DNA of 64,000 nt from NCBI RefSeq assembly GCF_016097555.1, contig NC_054707.1, forward strand, positions 47,023,692-47,087,691, given 5' to 3'. Position numbers and translations under genes: made by a program. How positions within the stretch are numbered: position 1 is the stretch's first letter; the number at the start of each line of letters is the position of its first letter. The stretch is from Gigantopelta aegis. Lineage: Eukaryota; Mollusca; Gastropoda; Neomphalida; Peltospiridae. Under the pieces are notes generated by a model, which was given only the letters and a program-made list of their open reading frames with translations, was not told the origin of the DNA and ran no database searches. Shown piece after piece: positions 55,893-64,000 of the stretch.

Positions 55893-57935
55893 CCATTGCT
55901 GTACAAGCGCCATCCTCTTGATTGTTCTGAAGTTCATCCTAAATGTGCTCGATAGGTCTGGTGAGCAGGACGGCCATTCCATGACATTCACACCGGCATT
56001 GCGTAAGAAGTTTCGTGTCACGGCTGTTGTGTGGGGCGTAGCATTGTCATACTGAAACGTTAGTCCTGGTCCATTTTGGCGAGGAAATAGAAGGAGTTCT
56101 GGCGTCAACACTTGGTCACGATATTGCTGTCCTATTAGGTTGCCATTAATGACAAGGAGTCGGGATCGACCGTTTCTGTAAAAGCACCCCAAACCATAAC
56201 GCTTCCGCCTCCAAATCTATCCACCTCTCGTACACAACATCGAGCAAATCGTTCTCGGTAAATCTCGGCGAGAAATGAAACTCGTCACTGAATACAACCC
56301 TATTCCACTGTCTGCGTGAATCTCACATGTCTCCGTGCCCAGTGATGCATTGTGTATGGGTCGGCACGCAAGTCTTACTTGCATATGCTAGATCCTATAC
56401 ACAACCAGGGACTTGGGCTTTGTCTTGGTGCTTTCAAAACATCACGTGTAGAGAGCTTGTACATTGATGCACACGAACCTTGTTTGGGTGCTAGACGTGC
56501 AAAGCTTTCTCTGCAGTGTGTGCCACCAAGATTAACTCGTTACCAACACATGATGCGCTGTTTGACAACAAATATATGAGGTTGTTTGATGCAAGGCCAA
56601 ATGATATTCGTACATTTGGTCTTCGCATTAAGCGATTTTTATCGCTTTCCAACATTGATTTATCAGACACTTTGGAAACTCCTTCATATTTTGTTTTACC
56701 ACCATGGTGTATTACACCACCTAAGATTGTGTTTGATCTTTCGCATCTGCTGTTGTGTATAAACAGTTTTTCATGGAAATTCAGGACAAGTACCGTGATT
56801 ACATTCCTGTTTATACAGATGGATCACGGGATGCGAATTCTGTGGCTTGTGCTAGTTTTTCCATCAGACGCAATACTTTCCATGAGACTGCCCGACTCGG
56901 CATTGATTTTGTAGTGCTGAAGTTTGGGCAGTCATTAAAGCCTTAGAAGAAATCAAAGATTCAATAGCATCCAAGTTTATTATTTTTACTGACTCACTGT
57001 CGTGTCTCCAAGCTTTATGTAATATGAAGCTGGACCATCCCTTAATTGGAATGGTGATACGAAAGTATCTTTTTATCCATTGCCAATAAAGTTATTGTAT
57101 TTTGTTGGGTGTTCAGCCATGTTGGCATCAGGGGTAATGAAACGGTAGATTCAGCTGCCAAGTCTGCTTTGGATTTGCCTCATGCCAGGGTTGGTGTGCC
57201 TTATACTGATTTTAAAACCAATATCAACAAATTTATCTTTTCCGACTTGGCAACGTGATTGGGACGGTGAAGCCAGTCTTGGGAGAGTGGCAGTCCTCGT
57301 ATAGACGGTGCAGGAAGGATCAGGATATTTACTTGACCCATTCATTTATCTTAAAGAAAGATCCTCCACTGTCAGTGTACTCTGACTGTGCGTCACATTT
57401 TGGCGGAGTGTCAGTTTTTGAAAGAAATTCGAAAAGATATATTTTGATCATGAACTGTGATGGAATCATTTCGATTCCATCCAGAACTTTTATTGTAATT
57501 TTTACGTGATACTGGAGTTTTATTCTAAATTTTAATTATATCTGTCTGTGATATTTGTATTTTTACAGAGTCCTTTACACTGTGTTGAATTTTTTTATAT
57601 TGATGATCATCATCACACTGTTGTTGCATTTTACCATAGTTTGACACCCAATAGCCGATGTATTTTTCGTGCTGGGGTGTCGTTAAACATTCATTCATTC
57701 CGTGCCCAGTGTAAACGCTGAAGACGATGATTTGCCGTCAACATGGGCCCAAAGTAAGGACGTCTGGCACGAAGTCCTGCAACGTGCAACCGGTTTCGAA
57801 TGGACTGTGGTGTCACCCTCCCCCTGAACAATTCCATTGATGTTAAAACGGAAGTGATAAAGCGATTGCGTAGATTACGTAACCTTATTTGTTAGTCTTC
57901 GAAAATCGGCTGGTCACGCCAAGCTCGAGAGCATA
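55893..57935 (-). pseudogene. Tc1/mariner transposase relic, split by a LINE
   Basis: Minus-strand pieces at 57700-57935 and 55893-56344. Recognisable stretches are RNRLHVAGLRARRPYFGPML (57850-57750), VVFSDEFHFSPR (near 56290), VINGNLIGQQYRDQVLTPEL, FQYDNATPHTTAV and WPSCSPDL. The first two catalytic Asp regions remain; the third acidic residue region is scrambled. The LINE at 56345-57699 splits it. Confidence 0.9.
56345..57699 (+). mobile_element. 5'-truncated LINE in the Tc1 relic
   Basis: Begins in the RT C-terminal region (YGSARKSYLHMLDPIHNQG) and continues through RNase H to the type B 3' UTR and ATTC tail. Target duplication CCGTGCCCAGTG at 56333-56344 and 57700-57711. Several frameshifts. 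Confidence 0.93.
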
Positions 57936-57940
57936 CAAAT

Positions 57941-60025
57941 GAATGAATGAATGAATGAATGAATGTTTAACGACACCCCAGCACGAAAAATACATCGGCC
58001 ATTGGGTGTCAAACCATGGTAAAAGGGAAAAAAAATGTGATGATCACCATCAATATATATATATATGTATTTGTTGCAGTTCTTTACATTGTATTTTAAT
58101 ACAGTGTTAAGAACTGCAACAAATACAAATATAATAGATATATAAAATTATAATTTAGAATAAACGTCCATGTCACGTAACATTTCTCTCACCAAAAATA
58201 TCTTTTCGCGTTTCTTCAGAAACTGACACTCCAGACACTGAGCTGGAGGATCCTTCTTCAAGATAAATGAATGGGTCAAGTAAGTGTGACCGATGCGGGC
58301 ATCCTTCCTACACCGTCTATAGGAGGACTGGCTTTGCAACCGCACCATCCCAATCATGTTGCCATGTCAAAAAGATAAATTTGTTGATATTATTTTTTAA
58401 ATCAGTATAAGGCACACCAACCCTGGCATGAGGCAAATTCAAAGCAGACTTGGCAGCTGAATCTGCCTTTTCATTACCTCTGATGCCAACATGGCTGGGC
58501 ACCCAACAAAATACAACAAGTTTATTCGCAGTAGATAAAAAGACACACTTTCGTATCACAATCCGAATTAAGGGATGTCCAGCTTCATATTACGTAAACC
58601 TTGGAGACACGAAAGCGAGTCAGTAAGGCTTTAATGACTGCCCAAACTTCAGCACTAAAAATTCATCCCGAGTCTCATGGAAATGATTGTGTCTGATGGA
58701 AAAACTAGCACAAACCACTGAATTCCTATCCCGTGATCCATCTGTATACACAGGAATGTAATCACGGTACTTGTCCTCAATTTCCATGAAAAACTTTTTA
58801 TACACAACAGCATCTGTGCGATCTTTCTTTAGATGCGCCCGATCAAACACAATTTAGGGTGGTAAAACAAAATATGAAGGAGTTTCCAAAGTGTCAGTTA
58901 AATCAATGTTGGAAATCGACGAAAAGCGCTTAATGCGAAGACCAAATGTACGCATAGCAGTTAGCCTTGCATCAAACAACTTCATATATTTGTTATCAAA
59001 CACCGCATCGTGTGTAGGATGTGGTAAAGAGTTAATCTTGGTAGCATACTGCAGAGAAAGCTTTGCACGCCTAGCACCCAAACAAGGTTTGTGTGCATCA
59101 GCATACAAGCTCTCTACAGGAGATGTTCTAAATGCACCAAGACATAGCCTAAGTCCCTGGTTGTGTATAGGATCTAGCATCTGCAAGTAAGACTTGCGTG
59201 TCGACCCATACACAATGCATCCATAATCTAGTTTAGACCTCACACGAGTTCTATACAGACGGAGCATAACCTTTCGGTCTGCTACCCATTCTGTATTACC
59301 AATAGTTCTTAAAATATTGAGAGCTATCAAGCCCTTTTTTTTTTAACATATTTGAGATGGGGAACAAAAGATAGCTTCCTGTCAAATATAACCCCCAGAA
59401 ATTTAGTGGAAACTGGAATTGGATTTTTGTCCAAAAACAACTGTGGATCTAAGTGGAGACCTTTTCTGGCAGATATGCATACAAACCGTTTTTGCCTTTG
59501 AGAATCTAAAGCCATTGTCAGTTGCCCATTGATGAAGTTTAATCAAACAAAGCTGCAACTTACGTTCAATGATACTCATATTGGACGATCTATAGAAAAT
59601 CTGAAAATCATCGACATATAACGAGCAATCCACACCAGGATACTACCTTGAGGCACACTCATCTCCTGTGGGTGAATGTCGGACAAAGTCGACCCCACCC
59701 GAACTTTAAAAGATCTATCTGTTAAAAATTGAGAAATAAAAATAGGAAGTCGACCTCTAAGGCCCATACTTCCATGTGGTATCATAAGCTTTCTCCAAAT
59801 CATAAAACACTGAAACCAAGTGCTGATTATGGAAGCTTCCCTACAAAACGTTTCAAATCGAACAAGATGATCAACCGTGCTACGTCTAGATCTGAACCCA
59901 CATTGCACGTTAGTAAGCTATTTGTGGGATTCACGATACCAGACAAGTCTACGATTGATCATGCGTTCCATGGTTTTACAAATGCAACTTGTCAAAGCGA
60001 CAGGGTGATGAGTAGTCAGGGAGAT
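57941..60025 (-). mobile_element. 5'-truncated LINE, minus strand
   Basis: From the RT region VQCGFRSRRSTVDHLVRFET (59908) through YVDD (59605), RNase H (YTDGSRDRN, VPSHVGIRGNEKAD) and zinc finger to the tail at 57941. Internally deleted between PQGSIL and the YVDD region, with frameshifts throughout. Confidence 0.9.
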
Positions 60026-60029
60026 TAGT

Positions 60030-60376
60030 GAAATTACCGTTACTGGGCGGATAAAAGCACCATATTGGCACAAGGCTCCCGTAGGTCCTATTAATTAATG
60101 TTAGCCTAGGAGCCCTCCGGAGTTTTAAAAAAATTCAAGATGGCCGACATCTATGACAAAATATCACATTTCTCGAGTCCTGGGAATTATAAGAAGTTCA
60201 GAGTGGTTGCAAAATATTGTTTTTGGGGCCACTGAACAAACTGAATCCGATTTTGAATATTGCAATACTACCAGTAGACTTACAAGCAGTTCCAGCAAAG
60301 TAATTATGGAACTATAAACAGAAAATGGGTTCTTAATATTCCAATACGCTTGAATCTTTTCAGTGTGTGACTCAAC
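60030..60376. other. Unassigned
   Basis: Sequence upstream of the pseudogene. 'caagatggccgacatctatg' near 60136 suggests gene-like 5' sequence, but no exon is called. Confidence 0.3.
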
Positions 60377-62035
60377 ATGGAGCTAAATTGGGATTGCTGT
60401 GTGATTTGCCAGCAACACACTGCTGAACCCTTGAAGTGTCCCTTGCAGAGTCCTGGAACAAGAGATGACAAGGCAGATGCCTACACATCATTTCTGACCA
60501 ACGTAGAACAGTTCCGGGCCATTGGTGCTCTTCCAGCTGAACTCTATTTTGAGAGTGATGAAACTGCTGACAATTTTGTTTCTCATTCTGCTTCCTAGCA
60601 CAAATCTTGCCATTTGAAATTCAATAATTCTAAGTTGGCAAAGGCAAATCACTAGACGTTCAAAAGTGTTTCTTCTGTGGGAAAGGCGAAGAGGAAAATG
60701 TTCTCCATGAAGTTTCAACATTTGATGCCGACAAAAATATCCGGGTCATGATCGGAGAGCTAAACAACACCCTGCTTATGACTAGAATAGTTGGAGCAGA
60801 TCTAATTGCAATCGATACAAAATACCATCTGACATGTTTGGTCAACCTGAGAAATCGCTACCGTAGTCACACTCGTAAGGCAGGCGAAACACCTGAAAAA
60901 ACCAGATGAGAAAATGAACGAGTCTCGGGCATTTGTAGAACTGACCAGCTACATTGAGAAATCTGTAGATTCAGGAACTCTCCTCTTCAAGCTGAATGAG
61001 ATTCACTATCTGTATGTGAATCGTCTTGAGGAACTGGGCATCAAGAAACTAGTCAACAAGACCAGACTGAAGGGTCATTTGATAGAACGCTTCCCAGAGG
61101 CACAAGAACAGTATGATGGGAGAAATACTGTTCTCATTTTCAAGGAAGGCATGAGAAATATGTTGAAGGAAGCTCTGAAGAAGCCGTTATTCTGGCCACA
61201 TCTTCAGCCATCAAGGCTTCAAATTCACTGGTTGCTTCCCGGAAGAATGTCAAGAAGACTCACTAGCCTCAAGTCTCCATGATCTTGAATGGTCCCAACT
61301 TGAAAGATCAAGACAAGCATGACTCCCATCGGCCAGGGCATCGTTTACAATACACAGAAACGAACATCTCCTACTGTTGTGAAGACCAGACACACTTTGG
61401 AGCGTGAGCCACCCCTCGCCATCTACATTGGCATCAATGTGCATACACTGACCAGAAGCAAGAAACTCATCAAGCAGTTATACTACCTAGGCATCAGCAT
61501 TTCTTATGACAGAATTATGGAGATTGAGGACTGGATCGCCACTTCTACCTGTGAACGCTTTGTAGAAGATGGAGTGGTGTCCGACTAGCCTTCGGAAAGG
61601 GTTGTTCACTGTTGGCGCCCTGGACCACAACCCCAGCTCAACCACTTCCCTGACCTCATTCCATGGGACTGGAATCAGCCTTTTCCAGTTGCCTACCAAG
61701 ACCAAACCTGGTGAGAGCAGACCTTCTGGAAATGAAAAGCACACTCTTCCTGACAGCTACGTCTCTGTCCCAGCTGTTGCGGTGTCGGAGTGTGACGTAG
61801 TTCCAGTCGAGAGCTGCTTAGATGAGGAACACAGCTGGGTAGAGCATGCACTGCCACTTCTAGAGACAGAAGAACTCACCAGTGGAGATGCCATTGTATG
61901 GTCTCCAGAGGGAGGCTTTCATGCTCAGCGAGGGCCCCAAAGATGGAGAGACGACATGCAGAAGAAGAGTCCTTTCATGTACTGGGACCTGATCATGAGA
62001 TGTGAAACCCTCATTCTCATCCTCATCAGAGCTCA
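60377..62035 (+). pseudogene. N-terminal half of the long uncharacterised repetitive protein
   Basis: Frames join to MELNWDCCVICQQHTAEPLK (a Cys-pair zinc-binding start), then CFFCGKGEEENVLHEVSTFD, then YHLTCLVNLRNRYRSHTRKA, then LERPEPPLAIYIGI-like and KKLIKQLYYLGISISYDRIM, then NPSSTTSLTSFHGTGISLFQ, and finally YWDLIMRCETLILILIRAH, where a LINE cuts it off at about 62035. I recognise the same kind of very long, multi-copy metazoan protein as at 25988-27560. Stops near 60598 and 60905 and frameshifts near 61190-61370 and 61590 show it is dead. Confidence 0.75.
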
Positions 62036-62998
62036 CATTCCTGTTTACACAGACGGATCACGGGGTGGGAATTCTGTGGCTTGTGCTAGTTTTTCTCTTT
62101 ACTGCTGAAATTTGGGCAATCATTAAAGCCCTGGAACAGATTAAGGATTCATCCAAATATATTATTTTTACAGACTCACTTTCGTGTCTTCAAGCTCTAC
62201 AGTACATGAAATTGGAGCACCCCTTAGTTGGGATGGTGATACGAAAGTGTGTCTTTTTATCAATTGCCAATAAAGATGTTATACTGTGTTGGGTACCCAG
62301 CCATGTTGGCATTAGGGGTAACGAAAAGGCAGATGTTGCTGCCAAGTCTGCTTTGAACTTGCCCCGTGTCCATGTTGGTGTCCCCTACAGTGATTTTAAA
62401 TTTCATATAAAGCAATATATCTTTTCGACTTGGCAAGACGATTGGGACGGTGCGATTGCGAACAAGCTTCATTCTGTCAAAGCAGTCCTGGGGGAGTGGC
62501 AGTCATCCTACTGGCGATGCAGGAAGGATGAAGTAGTCTTGTGCCGTGCCCGCATCGGCCATACGTATTTGACGCATTCATTTATTTTAAAGAAGGACCC
62601 TCCTCCTCAGTGTGAACACTGTAAGTGTACACTGACTGCGGCACATTTTGGTGGAGTGTGATCATCTCCAGCAGACGAGAAATGATATATTTGGCAACAG
62701 AAATGTTTTGGAATCTTTTAAATTCCACCCAGAATTAATTGTAAAGTTTTTAAAACACTTTGACTTCTATACAAAGTTTTAAAATGTACTCACTTTGACT
62801 TCTATACAAAGTTTTAAAATGTACTTACCTTGATTTTATGTATTGTATTATACTTTTTTCCCCACAGCTCCTTACACTGTGGTTTTACATGAATATATAT
62901 AAATAATATTTCCATATACTTACCATTTGTGACACCCAATAGCCGATATGTATTTTTGTGCTGGGGTGTCGTTAAATAAACATTCATTCATTCTGACG
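62036..62998 (+). mobile_element. LINE RNase H to 3' end
   Basis: Starts HIPVYTDGSRGGNS within RNase H, includes CWVPSHVGIRGNEKADVAAK and the CEHCKCTLTAAHF finger, then a type A 3' UTR with a 50-bp tandem repeat (62757-62830) and an ATTC tail. Confidence 0.9.
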
Positions 62999-63225
62999 GT
63001 ACGCCACATTTTGGTGGAGTGTCCTCATCTCAGAGAAACCAGAAAATATATTTTTGGTCAGAGAAATATGATGGAATCATTTCGATTCCATCTAACTGTG
63101 ATATTTGTATTTTTGCAGAGTTCTTTACATTTAACTGTTGACTTTTTATATTGATGTTGATCATCACATCTGTTTACATTTACCATAGTGTAACACCCAA
63201 TACCCGACATATTTTTCGTCTTCTA
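62999..63225 (+). mobile_element. LINE 3' end scrap (type B)
   Basis: Directly abuts the previous tail: 'acgccacattttggtggag' to 'acacccaatacccgacat'. Confidence 0.75.
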
Positions 63226-63227
63226 AT

Positions 63228-64000
63228 TCAAAAGTATAATCCTCTTGCAGTGCGTCGTGTCTTCAGGAAACCTTCCTGAAGGATACTGACAGTATGAGAG
63301 GATTTAATCTCTACCATAAATGTCAAGAAACTGAAAATAGAGCGTCTGGGGGCGTTTCCATTATTGTAAATTAAAACATTCCCCAGAGTGAGTGATCGGC
63401 CTTGGTGGCGTGGTGGTTAGGCCATCGCTCTACACGCTGGTAGGTACTGGGTTCGGATCCCAGTCGAGGCATGGGATTTTTAATCCAGATACCGACTCCA
63501 AATCCTGAGTGAGTGCAAGGCTCAATGGGTAGGTGTAAACCACTTGCACCGACCATGGTTTATGCTATCCTGCCTGTGGGAAGCGCAAATAAAAGAACCC
63601 TTGCTGCTAATCGGAAAGAGTAGACCATGTAGTAGCGACAGCGGGTTTCCTCTCAAAATCTGTGTGGTCCTTAACCGTAAATAAAATGTGTTGAGTGCGT
63701 CGGTAAATAAAACATTTCTTTCTTTTTCCCCCAGAGTGAAGTCATATTAAAGTCAAATTTACAAACTGGCTCATAAAACTATTACTCTCTGTTCAGTTTA
63801 TTTTACCCCCTCGAAACAATTGCAATTTTAACACCAGGGACTTTCAAGGTCTTCTTGATCAATTCCCTACTCCCTTTATTATTATGGGATATTTTAATGC
63901 TCACCACACACTGTGGGGATGCGATGACATAAATACTAGAGGTAAACAATTAGAAGACTTAATTCTCAAAAATTACTTAATGAAAAATGTCATACATACT
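63228..64000 (+). mobile_element. LINE endonuclease fragment split by a SINE
   Basis: 63228-63380 and 63740-64000 align with the start of the LINE endonuclease (about 22510-22120, opposite strand), including PTPFIIMGYFNAHHTLW where the catalytic D of GDFN is Y. Continues past the window edge. Confidence 0.85.
63392..63728 (+). mobile_element. tRNA-derived SINE inside LINE endonuclease
   Basis: Duplications CCCCAGAGTGA at 63381-63391 and 63729-63739. The best-preserved tRNA-like head in the window: 'tggcgtggtggttaggcc' (box A) and GGTTCGGATCCC (box B). Tail 'ggtaaataaaacatttc'. Confidence 0.95.

Noticed and set aside
63401..63490. Functional tRNA gene
   Set aside because: Box A and B are present, but the sequence continues into a SINE body and tail with target duplications and lacks a proper acceptor stem.

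Overview
The window is a transposon-rich stretch of an animal nuclear genome, AT-rich, with spliced genes, long non-coding stretches, homopolymer runs and a 200-base assembly gap (1326-1525). Its LINE, SINE and transposon families are of lophotrochozoan type. I infer a mollusc, probably a gastropod, from repeat style alone; no host housekeeping gene fixes the species.

The dominant element is an I-superfamily LINE (endonuclease, RT with YVDD, RNase H, C-terminal CCHC; ORF1 with zinc knuckles). One full-length but decayed copy lies on the minus strand at 18929-24253 between 15-bp target-site duplications. At least a dozen 5'-truncated or broken copies are scattered through the window. Five short elements of about 245-290 bp join the LINE's 5' end directly to its 3' UTR. 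In the full-length copy and the short ones, the element's first base is the first base of helix P1 of an HDV-like self-cleaving ribozyme fold.

A two-gene ISL2EU-type DNA transposon lies at about 34353-40262. It has a THAP-DDE transposase (+) and a SWIM-YqaJ nuclease-PHD protein (-) in convergent orientation. Between them are two complete type III hammerhead ribozyme motifs, each in sense orientation downstream of the stop codon of one gene. This transposon sits inside the intron of a tiny host gene.

That tiny gene belongs to a small family found here: three copies (A, 13536-14272 -; B, 33897-40679 -; C, 41742-46865 +) plus an orphan first exon (D, 31400-31433 -). Each has a 34-bp first exon and a short second exon. 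Together they would encode a signal peptide followed by a run of 2-4 cysteines and a basic tail ([10 protein letters not shown] in copy C).

Other content: a TTAA-specific MITE family (AGGGACATTCC ends) in about ten copies; a 4.2-kb array of a 175-bp satellite that appears to have grown from one half of a related MITE; two families of tRNA-derived SINE; a foldback element in two copies; a 957-bp element with 20-bp terminal inverted repeats; a broken Tc1 transposase; fragments of a long uncharacterised repetitive protein family (25988-27560 and 60377-62035); and candidate exons of a Myb/SANT-like gene on the minus strand (28734 down to 16781). The region beyond 44 kb is largely nested retrotransposon debris.
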